Assembly: GCF_003231275.1 (NCBI RefSeq)
Contig: NZ_QKVL01000004.1
Coordinates: 124,001-188,000 of the forward strand
Source: Pseudomonas huaxiensis
Lineage (GTDB): Bacteria > Pseudomonadota > Gammaproteobacteria > Pseudomonadales > Pseudomonadaceae
Direction: 5' to 3'
Length of the DNA stretch: 64,000 nt
The notes under the pieces are model-generated. The model searched no databases. It worked only from the letters and a program-made list of their open reading frames with translations, and had not been told where the DNA came from. The first letter of the stretch is position 1. Each line of letters begins with the position of its first letter. The translations under genes and the position numbers were made by a program. Below, one piece after another: positions 53,354 through 61,769 of this stretch.

Positions 53354-55348
53354 ATGGAGAGATTGCGGGCGATGTTGCTTGGGCTGCCCCGCCGTCAGAA
53401 GCGCCTGTTGCAGGTATTGACCGATGTTGTATTGGTCTGGGGCGCGCTATGGCTGGCGTTCGTCGTGCGTCTGGGCATCGACGAGATGGCGAACCCCATC
53501 CGCGACCACCTCTGGCTGTTTATCAGCGCGCAGATAATCGCTATCCCCCTGTTCATCCGCTTCGGTATGTACCGGGCGGTAATGCGCTATTTCGGCAATG
53601 ATGCGCTTATCGCGATCATCAAGGCGGTCAGTCTCTCGGCCCTGATCCTGGGTGTGGTGGTTTACTGGTACAGCAACCATCAGAATGTCGTGCCACGTTC
53701 GATCATCTTCAACTACTGGTGGTTGAGCCTTATTCTGGTGGGTGGCTTGCGTCTGGCCATGCGCCAGTATTTTCTCGGCGATTGGTTCACCGCTGCGCAA
53801 CATGTGCCGTTCACCAATCGAGACGATGGATTACCCAAGGTTGCGATCTACGGTGCCGGTTCTGCCGGTAACCAGTTGGTCGCAGCTTTGCGTCTGGGCA
53901 AGATGATGCGCCCGGTCGCCTTCATCGACGATGACAACAGCATCGCCGATCGTGTCATTTCAGGTTTGCAGGTGTACAAGCCCCGTCATTTGCAAAAGAT
54001 GATCGATCGCACAGGTGCGCAAGAGATCCTGCTGGCTATTCCTTCGGTGACCCGCGTGCGACGCCGCGAGATTCTCGGTTTCCTTGAAGAGTTCCCTTTG
54101 CACGTCCGAAGCGTTCCCGGCTTCATGGACCTTGCCAGTGGCCGGGTCAAGGTTGACGACATTCAGGAAGTGGACATCGCCGACTTGCTTGGACGCGATG
54201 CGGTTCCCGCACAGGAGGATCTTCTCGAACGTTGCATATCCGATCAGTCGGTTATGGTGACGGGGGCAGGTGGCTCGATCGGCTCTGAACTGTGTCGCCA
54301 GATTCTCGGCCTGCAGCCGCGGATACTGCTGTTGTTCGAACACAGTGAGTTCAATCTTTACAGCATTCTGTCCGAACTTGAGCAACGGGTCCGTCGCGAG
54401 TCGCTCCCGACCAAGATCCTGCCAATCCTTGGGTCCGTGCGCAATCAAGGACAGTTGCTCGACATTATGAAGACCTGGCGCGTCGATACCGTTTATCACG
54501 CGGCAGCCTACAAGCATGTGCCTATGGTCGAGCACAATATTGCCGAAGGTGTGTTGAACAACGTCATCGGCACCCTGAATACCGCCCAAGCCGCGTTGCA
54601 GGCCGGCATTGCCAACTTCGTCCTGATTTCCACTGACAAGGCGGTGCGCCCGACCAATGTCATGGGCAGCACCAAGCGTCTTGCGGAAATGACCCTGCAG
54701 GCACTTAGCCGCGAGCTGGCGCCGGTCCTGTTCGGTGACAAGGGCAATGTGTCCCAGGTGAACAAGACCCGGTTCACCATGGTCCGTTTCGGCAATGTAC
54801 TTGGGTCGTCCGGTTCGGTAATTCCGCTATTCCACAAGCAGATCAAATCCGGTGGACCGCTCACCGTGACCCACCCGAACATCACCCGCTATTTCATGAC
54901 CATCCCCGAAGCAGCCCAGTTGGTAATCCAGGCAGGCTCCATGGGGCAGGGCGGCGATGTCTTCGTCCTCGACATGGGCGAGCCGGTACGCATCATCGAG
55001 CTGGCGGAAAAGATGATTCACCTTTCCGGCCTGAGCGTGCGTTCGGACCGCAACCCGCATGGTGATATCGCTATCGAGTTCACTGGTTTGCGCCCTGGAG
55101 AAAAGCTCTACGAGGAGTTGCTGATCGGCGACAACGTTGCCGCAACGCGGCATCCCATGATCATGACTGCCAACGAGGACTATCTGTCCTGGGATGTTCT
55201 CAAGGAGCGCCTGAGCGAGCTGCTCAGGGCCATCGAAGCGGATGATTACAATCGAGTGAGGCAATTGCTGCGGGAAACCGTTAGCGGTTACGCGCCTGAC
55301 GGAGAGATCGTCGACTGGATCTATCAACAGCGACGTCTGGATCCCTGA
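53354..55348 (+). CDS. wbpM: UDP-GlcNAc C4/C6 dehydratase WbpM
   Basis: A 664-residue membrane-anchored dehydratase conserved at the end of Pseudomonas O-antigen loci. Four N-terminal helices are followed by a CoA-binding-like Rossmann domain (AIYGAGSAGNQLVAAL) and a C-terminal SDR domain (MVTGAGGSIGSELCRQ; STDKAVRPTNVMGSTK, with Met in the YxxxK position). It makes the 4-keto-6-deoxy sugar that WbjF reduces. I chose ATG 53354 (MERLRAMLLGLPRR), which aligns with P. aeruginosa WbpM (665 residues); the upstream ATG at 53324 and the frame start at 53270 would add non-conserved residues. AAGGGG lies just before it. Confidence 0.93.
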   Translation: MERLRAMLLGLPRRQKRLLQVLTDVVLVWGALWLAFVVRLGIDEMANPIRDHLWLFISAQIIAIPLFIRFGMYRAVMRYFGNDALIAIIKAVSLSALILGVVVYWYSNHQNVVPRSIIFNYWWLSLILVGGLRLAMRQYFLGDWFTAAQHVPFTNRDDGLPKVAIYGAGSAGNQLVAALRLGKMMRPVAFIDDDNSIADRVISGLQVYKPRHLQKMIDRTGAQEILLAIPSVTRVRRREILGFLEEFPLHVRSVPGFMDLASGRVKVDDIQEVDIADLLGRDAVPAQEDLLERCISDQSVMVTGAGGSIGSELCRQILGLQPRILLLFEHSEFNLYSILSELEQRVRRESLPTKILPILGSVRNQGQLLDIMKTWRVDTVYHAAAYKHVPMVEHNIAEGVLNNVIGTLNTAQAALQAGIANFVLISTDKAVRPTNVMGSTKRLAEMTLQALSRELAPVLFGDKGNVSQVNKTRFTMVRFGNVLGSSGSVIPLFHKQIKSGGPLTVTHPNITRYFMTIPEAAQLVIQAGSMGQGGDVFVLDMGEPVRIIELAEKMIHLSGLSVRSDRNPHGDIAIEFTGLRPGEKLYEELLIGDNVAATRHPMIMTANEDYLSWDVLKERLSELLRAIEADDYNRVRQLLRETVSGYAPDGEIVDWIYQQRRLDP

Positions 55349-55410
55349 GCAGGTGGGCTCTGTAGATTGCTCTGGGAAAAAGCACTAAAAATTTGGTAAT
55401 GAATGCTCGT

Positions 55411-55438
55411 TTGACGCTCTTCTGTGTTGGTCTAGGTT
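55411..55438 (+). promoter_or_regulatory. Likely σ70 promoter for the ComEA-like gene
   Basis: TTGACG (55411-55416) and TAGGTT (55433-55438) stand 16 bases apart. Transcription would begin near 55445, directly at the hairpin of the leader. Confidence 0.5.
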
Positions 55439-55440
55439 AG

Positions 55441-55467
55441 AGAGGCAGCCAAGGAAATGCTGCCTCT
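55441..55467 (+). promoter_or_regulatory. Leader hairpin with ANGGA loop, putative Rsm (CsrA) binding site
   Basis: AGAGGCAGC and GCTGCCTCT form a perfect nine-base stem around the loop CAAGGAAAT, which contains CAAGGA, a CsrA/RsmA-type CANGGA motif. A second AAGGA is the ribosome binding site at 55482-55486. A GGA in a hairpin loop plus one at the ribosome binding site is the usual build of Rsm-repressed leaders. It has no T run, so it is not a terminator of wbpM. Confidence 0.45.
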
Positions 55468-55493
55468 GTGATCTACAACTCAAGGAGTTATTC

Positions 55494-55811
55494 ATGCGCC
55501 ATGCTTACTTTGCTTCGCTTCTGTTGGCCCTACTCGGTATGTTCTCGCTCCCAGTGAGCGCTGTACCGGCTGTGGCGACTTCAGCAACCACGGTCATGGT
55601 AGAGCTGCCGCAACCGGTTCTTGACCTCAACAAAGCTGACGCCGCCACACTGCAAAGTGAGCTCAAGGGCATCGGCAAGACCAAGGCTGAAGCAATCGTG
55701 GCTTACCGTGAAGAGCACGGTGATTTCGCTTCGGTGGATGAACTGCTGGAAATCAAGGGTATTGGCAAGGCGTTGCTTGAACGCAATCGTGAGAAGCTCA
55801 CCGTGAACTGA
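55494..55811 (+). CDS. ComEA-like helix-hairpin-helix protein, secreted
   Basis: A 105-residue protein with a signal peptide (MRHAYFASLLLALLGMFSLPV, cleavage near SAVPA) and a C-terminal double helix-hairpin-helix domain: LDLNKADAATLQSELKGIGKTKAEAIVAY and ELLEIKGIGKALLERN. ComEA proteins bind incoming DNA in the periplasm of transformable bacteria. The gene directly after wbpM is conserved in Pseudomonas; a competence role there has not been assumed. CAAGGAG upstream gives a strong ribosome binding site. It ends in a bidirectional terminator. Confidence 0.88.
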   Translation: MRHAYFASLLLALLGMFSLPVSAVPAVATSATTVMVELPQPVLDLNKADAATLQSELKGIGKTKAEAIVAYREEHGDFASVDELLEIKGIGKALLERNREKLTVN

Positions 55812-55824
55812 CGCTACTGAAAGC

Positions 55825-55853
55825 AAAAGGCCGATCCTCAAGATCGGCCTTTT
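55825..55853. terminator. Bidirectional terminator between comEA and the DUF2897 gene
   Basis: A perfect 12-base stem (AAAAGGCCGATC/GATCGGCCTTTT) with a five-base loop, carrying an A run on one side and a T run on the other. It serves the convergent comEA and DUF2897 genes. Confidence 0.9.
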
Positions 55854-55862
55854 CGTTGTTCA

Positions 55863-56030
55863 TCAGCGATCCTTCGCCTCCTTTGCATCCATTTCCGCAT
55901 TCCTTTCATGAACCCGCTTGAGCTGCTCTTCCGTCAGGGGCAACTTTTTCGCGGTGTCCCGTAGCATCATGAGGCCGCCGACGATCGAGCCGATCGCTAC
56001 CACCAGAATCAACCAGGCATACCAGGGCAT
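55863..56030 (-). CDS. Small DUF2897 family membrane protein
   Basis: A 55-residue protein starting MPWYAWLILVVAIGSIVGGL, which is one membrane helix, then a charged tail RDTAKKLPLTEEQLKRVHERN. This is the DUF2897 pattern; function unknown. GGAGAG is four bases upstream of the ATG. Longer frames in the same register begin far upstream in the antisense of pyrF and are not supported. Confidence 0.8.
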   Translation of the reverse strand: MPWYAWLILVVAIGSIVGGLMMLRDTAKKLPLTEEQLKRVHERNAEMDAKEAKDR

Positions 56031-56165
56031 GGCACTCTCCTTTGCACGGCGAATAGGGCCGTACCTGTAATTTCGAGTAAAACTTCTCTGTGTTGGTTCA
56101 ATTATAGGGGGGAACGCCAGTAGGGAATTCGCGATGACTGACCCCCGTTGCGCCGCTGCATCGTT

Positions 56166-56171
56166 TACAAT
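56166..56171 (+). promoter_or_regulatory. Candidate -10 box of pyrF
   Basis: TACAAT lies 36 bases upstream of the pyrF start. No clear -35 hexamer is found at standard spacing, so this is tentative. Confidence 0.35.
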
Positions 56172-56207
56172 GCGCGCCGTTTTCGACTTGCCAAAGAGAC
56201 CTTGCCC

Positions 56208-56909
56208 ATGTCCGTCTGCCAGACGCCCCTGATTGTCGCCCTGGATTTCCCCACTCGTGAGGCCGCCCTGAAGCTGGCGGATCAGCTGGATCCTGCGCTG
56301 TGCCGGGTGAAGGTCGGCAAGGAGCTGTTCACCAGCAGCGCTTCCGGTATCGTCGAGACCTTGTGCAGCAAGGGCTTCGAAGTCTTCCTGGACCTGAAGT
56401 TCCACGATATCCCCAACACCACGGCAATGGCAGTCAAGGCTGCGGCGGAAATGGGTGTGTGGATGGTCAACGTGCATTGCTCCGGTGGCCTGCGCATGAT
56501 GTCGGCCTGTCGTGACGAACTGGCCAAGCGCAGCGGCCCGCAGCCGTTGCTGATTGGCGTGACCGTGCTGACCAGCATGGAGCGCGAAGACCTGGCCGGT
56601 ATCGGCCTGGATATCGAGCCTCAGGAGCAGGTGCTGCGTCTGGCGGCGCTGGCGGAGAAGGCGGGGATGGATGGTCTGGTCTGTTCGGCCCTGGAAGCGC
56701 CGGCGCTGAAGGCCGCGCACCCGTCGCTGCAACTGGTGACGCCGGGCATTCGTCCTGCAGGCAGCGCCCAGGATGATCAACGCCGCATCCTGACCCCGCG
56801 TCAGGCTCTGGATGCCGGGTCCGATTACCTGGTGATCGGTCGCCCGATCAGCCAGGCGGCTGATCCGGCCAAGGCGCTGGCGTCGGTGGTTGCGGAAATT
56901 CGCGGCTAA
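56208..56909 (+). CDS. pyrF: Orotidine 5'-phosphate decarboxylase
   Basis: A 233-residue TIM-barrel enzyme that makes UMP. The N-terminal motif is [13 protein letters not shown], the catalytic lysine/aspartate array is [12 protein letters not shown], and the phosphate-binding end is [10 protein letters not shown]. The ATG at 56208 gives the usual start [13 protein letters not shown]. It ends in a strong terminator shared with the convergent oxidoreductase. Confidence 0.95.
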   Translation: MSVCQTPLIVALDFPTREAALKLADQLDPALCRVKVGKELFTSSASGIVETLCSKGFEVFLDLKFHDIPNTTAMAVKAAAEMGVWMVNVHCSGGLRMMSACRDELAKRSGPQPLLIGVTVLTSMEREDLAGIGLDIEPQEQVLRLAALAEKAGMDGLVCSALEAPALKAAHPSLQLVTPGIRPAGSAQDDQRRILTPRQALDAGSDYLVIGRPISQAADPAKALASVVAEIRG

Positions 56910-56926
56910 GGCCAGACCAGACCAGG

Positions 56927-56953
56927 CGGGGCTCCCAAGGGAGCCCCGTTTTC
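56927..56953. terminator. Terminator after pyrF
   Basis: CGGGGCTCCC at 56927-56936 pairs with GGGAGCCCCG at 56939-56948, followed by TTTTCGTTT. The stop of the convergent oxidoreductase is immediately beyond it. Confidence 0.85.
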
Positions 56954-56956
56954 GTT

Positions 56957-57961
56957 TCAGACCTTCAGCACCAGCTTGCCGAAGTTCTCACCGCTGAACA
57001 GCTTCAACAGCGTCTCGGGGAAGGTTTCCAGCCCCTCCACAATGTCTTCCTTGCTCTTGAGCTTGCCGCTTGCCAGCCATCCGGCGATTTCCTGGCCGGC
57101 CGCGCCATACTGCGCAACATGGTCCATCACCACGAAGCCTTCCATGCGGGCGCGGTTGACCAGCAGCGACAGGTAGTTGGCCGGGCCTTTCACCGCCTGT
57201 TTGTTGTTGTACTGGCTGATGGCGCCACAGATCACTACCCGGGCCTTGAAGTTCAGGCGGCTGAGCACGGCGTCCAGGATGTCGCCGCCGACGTTGTCGA
57301 AATACACGTCCACCCCTTTCGGGCACTCGCGTTTCAGGCCTTCCAGTACGTCTTCGGCCTTGTAGTCGATCACCCCGTCAAAGCCCAGTTCTTCTTTCAA
57401 GTAAGCGCATTTCTGCGCACCACCGGCGATGCCCACTACGCGGCAGCCTTTGATCTTGGCGATTTGCCCAGCGATGCTGCCCACTGCGCCGGCGGCGCCG
57501 GAAATGACCACGGTCTCGCCTTCCTTGGGCGCGCCGACGTCGAGCAGGGCGAAGTACGCGGTCATGCCGGTCATGCCCAGCGCCGAGAGGTAGCGGGGTA
57601 ACGGCACCAGTTTTGGATCAATCTTGTAGAAGCCCTGCGGCTCGCCGAGGAAGTAGTCCTGGACGCCCAGTGCACCGTTGACGTGATCGCCCACGGCGAA
57701 TTTCGGGTTACGCGAGGCGATCACTTCACCGACCCCCAGTGCACGCATCACCTGGCCGAGGCCTACCGGTGGGATGTAGGACTTGCCTTCGTTCATCCAG
57801 CCCCGCATGGCCGGGTCGAGGGACAGGTAGAGGTTCTTCACCAGCACCTGGCCGTCGGCGGGTTCGCCTACCGGCACCTGCTCGTAGTTGAAGTCGTCGC
57901 GGGTCACAGCGCCTACCGGGCGTTTGGCGAGCAGGAAGCGGCGGTTGGTCTGGGCAGTCAT
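56957..57961 (-). CDS. NADP-dependent oxidoreductase of the MDR superfamily (CurA/leukotriene-B4-dehydrogenase-like)
   Basis: A 334-residue zinc-independent medium-chain reductase. The nucleotide-binding motif is VVISGAAGAVGSIAG and the substrate-side motif is YLSLDPAMRGWMNE; VYFDNVGGDILD is also typical. E. coli CurA, of this family, reduces curcumin and other enones. The natural substrate here is unknown. The start at 57961 (MTAQTNRRFLLAKRP) is preferred; an ATG at 58006 would add 15 residues, but GAGG upstream of 57961 and family alignment support the shorter form. Confidence 0.88.
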   Translation of the reverse strand: MTAQTNRRFLLAKRPVGAVTRDDFNYEQVPVGEPADGQVLVKNLYLSLDPAMRGWMNEGKSYIPPVGLGQVMRALGVGEVIASRNPKFAVGDHVNGALGVQDYFLGEPQGFYKIDPKLVPLPRYLSALGMTGMTAYFALLDVGAPKEGETVVISGAAGAVGSIAGQIAKIKGCRVVGIAGGAQKCAYLKEELGFDGVIDYKAEDVLEGLKRECPKGVDVYFDNVGGDILDAVLSRLNFKARVVICGAISQYNNKQAVKGPANYLSLLVNRARMEGFVVMDHVAQYGAAGQEIAGWLASGKLKSKEDIVEGLETFPETLLKLFSGENFGKLVLKV

Positions 57962-58189
57962 GGAAGCCTCGCAAGGTTGGGCAAAAGCTTTGTGATAGAC
58001 CTTCATGGCGCGCTCGGCAAGTTCTGCCTTTGCGGCGAATACCTGATTATCTAACAGGGTGATGAAACGGCACGTTGATAATCACCTGTTCTCATAGCGC
58101 ATCAACCGGAACCCTGATGATGCTGCCCATCCGCTCTATCGGCTGACTAGACTCACGCCACTTTCCTCACCTTGTTGCAGGAGCTTTCG

Positions 58190-58951
58190 ATGAGTATGAC
58201 GTTTTCCGGCCAGGTCGCTCTGGTCACTGGTGCCGCCGCAGGCATCGGCCGTGCCACGGCGCAGGCGTTTGCCCGGCAAGGGCTGAAGGTGGTGGTAGCC
58301 GATCTGGATGTTGCGGGTGGCGAGGCCACGGTGGCGTTGATCCGCGAAGAGGGGGGCGAGGCTATCTTCGTCGCCTGCAACGTGACCAAGGACACCGAAG
58401 TGCAGCAGTTGCTGGCGCGGACTGTCGAGGCCTATGGCCGCCTGGACTACGCCTTCAACAATGCAGGTATCGAGATTGAGCAGGGCCGTCTGTCCGAAGG
58501 CAGCGAGGCGGAGTTCGACGCGATCATGGGCGTCAACGTCAAAGGCGTGTGGCTGTGCATGAAGTACCAGTTGCCGCTGATGCTCGCTCAAGGTGGTGGC
58601 GCGATCGTCAATACCGCTTCGGTTGCCGGCCTTGGCGCGGCGCCGAAGATGAGTATCTACAGCGCCTCCAAGCACGCGGTGATTGGCCTGACCAAGTCCG
58701 CTGCGATCGAGTACGCCAAAAAGCAGATCCGGGTCAATGCCGTCTGCCCGGCGGTGATCGATACCGACATGTTCCGCCGTGCTTACGAGGCCGATCCGCG
58801 CAAGGCGGAGTTTGCCGCAGCCATGCACCCGGTTGGACGCATCGGCAAGGTCGAGGAAATCGCCAGCGCCGTGCTCTACCTGTGCAGCGACGGTGCAGCC
58901 TTCACCACTGGCCAGGCGCTGGCGGTGGACGGTGGGGCCACGGCTATTTGA
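58190..58951 (+). CDS. SDR family oxidoreductase
   Basis: A 253-residue classical short-chain dehydrogenase with TGAAAGIG, FNNAGIE, and the catalytic NTASVAG...YSASK set; the C-terminal AVDGGATAI is typical of the FabG-like group. Substrate unknown. CAGGAG sits at 58179-58184 and supports ATG 58190. The stop overlaps by eight bases the stop end of the convergent MFS gene. Confidence 0.88.
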   Translation: MSMTFSGQVALVTGAAAGIGRATAQAFARQGLKVVVADLDVAGGEATVALIREEGGEAIFVACNVTKDTEVQQLLARTVEAYGRLDYAFNNAGIEIEQGRLSEGSEAEFDAIMGVNVKGVWLCMKYQLPLMLAQGGGAIVNTASVAGLGAAPKMSIYSASKHAVIGLTKSAAIEYAKKQIRVNAVCPAVIDTDMFRRAYEADPRKAEFAAAMHPVGRIGKVEEIASAVLYLCSDGAAFTTGQALAVDGGATAI

Positions 58952-60113
58952 CGGCCAGCATGGCCTGGACCGTGGCGTTTCTGCTGGAGCGCAGCAGGGC
59001 GCCGGCGACCACCAGGCAACCTACCAGCAACAAGGCGCCGAACAAGCTCAAGGCGGTGCCGGCACCGAAGCGGTCGGCCAGCAAGCCGGTGAAGATCACC
59101 GGCAGGCTGAACCCCAGATAGGCGAGCAGGAAGAATCCGGCGCTGGCGCGGGTTTTTTCTGTTCCGGCCAGCGCATTGACCGCCGACAGCCCTCCCAGAT
59201 AGATAAACCCGTAGCAGGCACTGCTGGCCCCGATTGCTCCCAGCAACACGGCCGGCAATGTGCCGCTATGCGCGCCCCACGCCAGTAGTGCGTAACTGCA
59301 TGGCAGCACCAGCAAGCCCAGTCCGGTCGAGCGGGCTGGCGTCATGCGTCGTGCCAGTGGTTGGAACAGCAGGCCGCAACTGATGACACAGAATGTCGAC
59401 ATCCCCGACCAGTTGGCCAGTTGATGGCGTGCCAGGATCGAAGGCATCAGGGCGATGACCAAGCCGACACAACCCCAGGCCAGCAGAATCGCCAGGCCGT
59501 AGGGAAGGCTTCCCGTCGGGTAGAACGGCAGGCGCAGCAGCGCGGTTTGGCGGCGAACGCCAGGATCTGGCAACCCCGACACCGCCAGCAGTGCAACCAA
59601 CGCCAGGCTCAGGTGCAGCGCAAAGCTGCCGGGTACGAGTGTGGCACCTTGTAGCAGGAACAGACTGGTGACCGCCGCGCCGAGACCGAAGCCCAGCGAA
59701 GTGCTGGCAGTGACCCGGTTGGCTGCGGCGCGGCTGTCGCCGTTGCGCATCAACTCGCCCATGTACGCGGTGCCGGTGGCCGACGCCAGCGCAGTCCCCA
59801 CGCCCAGCAGGGTGCGGGCAGAGGCGAGGGTGGTCAGGCCGGGTGCGAGCATCGTCAGTAGCGTGGCCAGCATCGACAGGCAGAGTGCCGCAATGATCAG
59901 CGGCTTGTGGCCGACCCGGTCCGCCAGTCCGCCGAGCAACAGCAGTACTGGCAGGACGCCGACGACGTAACCGGAAAAAGCCACCGCAGTCGCCGCCGCC
60001 CCCTGACCGGAAAGCGCCGCGTAGGCGGTGTAAAGCGGGGCCTGGAGATTGACGGCAAAAGTGACCAGGCACAGGGCGAAAGCCAGTATGGCGGACGCAT
60101 GGCGGGTAATCAT
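58944..60113 (-). CDS. MFS transporter
   Basis: A 389-residue major facilitator with twelve predicted helices. The A motif between helices 2 and 3 is GGLADRVGHKPL. It resembles AraJ/EmrD-type drug or sugar effluxers but the substrate is not evident. AAGGAGTCCCCC before ATG 60113 sets the start; the frame extends upstream to 60221 without a ribosome binding site. It is divergent from a MocR regulator, which probably controls it. Confidence 0.88.
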   Translation of the reverse strand: MITRHASAILAFALCLVTFAVNLQAPLYTAYAALSGQGAAATAVAFSGYVVGVLPVLLLLGGLADRVGHKPLIIAALCLSMLATLLTMLAPGLTTLASARTLLGVGTALASATGTAYMGELMRNGDSRAAANRVTASTSLGFGLGAAVTSLFLLQGATLVPGSFALHLSLALVALLAVSGLPDPGVRRQTALLRLPFYPTGSLPYGLAILLAWGCVGLVIALMPSILARHQLANWSGMSTFCVISCGLLFQPLARRMTPARSTGLGLLVLPCSYALLAWGAHSGTLPAVLLGAIGASSACYGFIYLGGLSAVNALAGTEKTRASAGFFLLAYLGFSLPVIFTGLLADRFGAGTALSLFGALLLVGCLVVAGALLRSSRNATVQAMLAVK

Positions 60114-60228
60114 GGGGGACTCCTTGTAGTGACAAGGTGATTTTCGGGTGACCGTAGACAGGGGGAAAGGCACACCCCGGGCTCTTTTGTGATTAACTGT
60201 TCGGCCAAAATGACCAAACACTCAAGCC

Positions 60229-61641
60229 ATGAAACTGAACCTTGATCGGCAATTGACGACCCCGCTGGTGCAGCAGTTGGCGGATGGCCTCCAGGGTTGG
60301 ATTGCCGCCCAGCGGCTGCGTCCTGGCAGCCGTCTGCCGTCGATTCGTCATTTGGCGAAGGAACAGGCGGTCAGCCAGTCCTGTGCCATCGAGGCCTACG
60401 ACCGGTTGGTATCGCAGGGTTGGCTGGAGGCGCGCCACGGTGTGGGTTTTTTCGTCGCCGAACGTAAGGGCCTGGCACCTTTCGCCGAAGAACCGCACTG
60501 GGAAGAAGGCATCGACGGTCGCTGGCGGTTGTTCAGCGACGATCGTGATGCGCTGCTCAGGCTTGGCTGCGGCTGGCTGCCGGACAACTGGCGGCAAAGC
60601 GAGGAAATTGCCCTGGCAATTCGCCAGGTCAGTCGCGGCGCGGAGCAGGATCTGTTCAGCTACGGGCCGCCGTTGGGGCTCACCGCCTTGCGCCAGCAGG
60701 TGCGCAAGCGCCTCGGGTTGTTGGGTATCCAAGTGCAGCCCGAGCAGATTCTCACCACTCAGGGTGCCAGCCAGGCCCTCGACCTGCTGGTGCGCACCCT
60801 GCTCAAGCCGGGCGATACCGTGCTGGTGGAAACGCCCGGCTATTACAACCTCTACAACCTGCTGCGCCTGCACGGCGTGCGCATGCTGCCGGTGCCGCGC
60901 ACGGTGGACGGCCCCGACCTTGAGGTGATGGCTGATCTGTTGCGCGAGCACGCCCCGCGTTATCTGTTCATCAACAGCCTTTATCACAACCCCACCGGCA
61001 CCAGTCTGAGCCCGCGCACCGCCCAGCGGTTGCTGGAACTGGCCGGCGAATTCGACATGAGGATCATCGAGGACGACATCTACGCTGACTTTCAGGACAG
61101 CCAGGCGACCCGCTTGACGACCCTCGACAGCCAGCAGCGGGTGATTTACCTCGCGAGTTTTTCAAAGACCCAGAGCAGTTCGCTGCGGGTCGGTTACCTG
61201 GTCGCCGATGCGGGGCTGATCGCGCGCCTCGCCGAGGTGAAGATGATCACCGGGATTGGCACGTCGCGGTTCGCCGAGCAGGTGCTGGCGCAACTGCTGG
61301 CCAGCGGGGTGTACCGCAAGAGCGTGCAGCGCTTGCGCGTGCGCCTGGCCCAGCATATGGCCAGTGCTTTGCGCCTCCTCGAGGCCACCGGCTGGGAGGT
61401 TTTCGCCGAGCCTTACGGCGGCATGTTCGTCTGGGCCCGCTGCCCGGGTGTCGACTCCAGCACGCTGCAACAGATCGCCCAGCGCGAAGGTGTCGTGCTC
61501 TCGCCGGGTTCGGCATTCGACCCGGAGGGCGCCGACAGTGACTGGCTGCGGATCAATGTTGCCTACACCCAGGATGTGCGTGCTCAAGCGTTTTTTCAGG
61601 CGGTTGGCCAACTATCGCCGCGACGACCTTCAGTTTCCTGA
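60229..61641 (+). CDS. MocR-type transcriptional regulator (GntR HTH fused to aminotransferase)
   Basis: A 470-residue regulator. The N-terminal winged helix (about residues 10-75, with GSRLPSIRHLAKEQAVSQ) is of GntR type; the rest is a class I aminotransferase-like domain with the PLP lysine Lys313 in FSKTQSS and HNPTGTS upstream. MocR proteins sense an amine or amino acid through PLP chemistry and usually regulate a divergent gene, here the MFS transporter 115 bases away. Confidence 0.9.
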   Translation: MKLNLDRQLTTPLVQQLADGLQGWIAAQRLRPGSRLPSIRHLAKEQAVSQSCAIEAYDRLVSQGWLEARHGVGFFVAERKGLAPFAEEPHWEEGIDGRWRLFSDDRDALLRLGCGWLPDNWRQSEEIALAIRQVSRGAEQDLFSYGPPLGLTALRQQVRKRLGLLGIQVQPEQILTTQGASQALDLLVRTLLKPGDTVLVETPGYYNLYNLLRLHGVRMLPVPRTVDGPDLEVMADLLREHAPRYLFINSLYHNPTGTSLSPRTAQRLLELAGEFDMRIIEDDIYADFQDSQATRLTTLDSQQRVIYLASFSKTQSSSLRVGYLVADAGLIARLAEVKMITGIGTSRFAEQVLAQLLASGVYRKSVQRLRVRLAQHMASALRLLEATGWEVFAEPYGGMFVWARCPGVDSSTLQQIAQREGVVLSPGSAFDPEGADSDWLRINVAYTQDVRAQAFFQAVGQLSPRRPSVS

Positions 61642-61769
61642 AAACGACGGCTCCGTAGCTTTTTGCCATTATTCCGGCGCCGGTGTCTTGTGCTGCCACG
61701 GGCGCCGTTGCCACTCTGCACCCTTGGCTATGCGGCGAGTTATCCAGGGGCAGAAGGGGGCAGCGAGCA

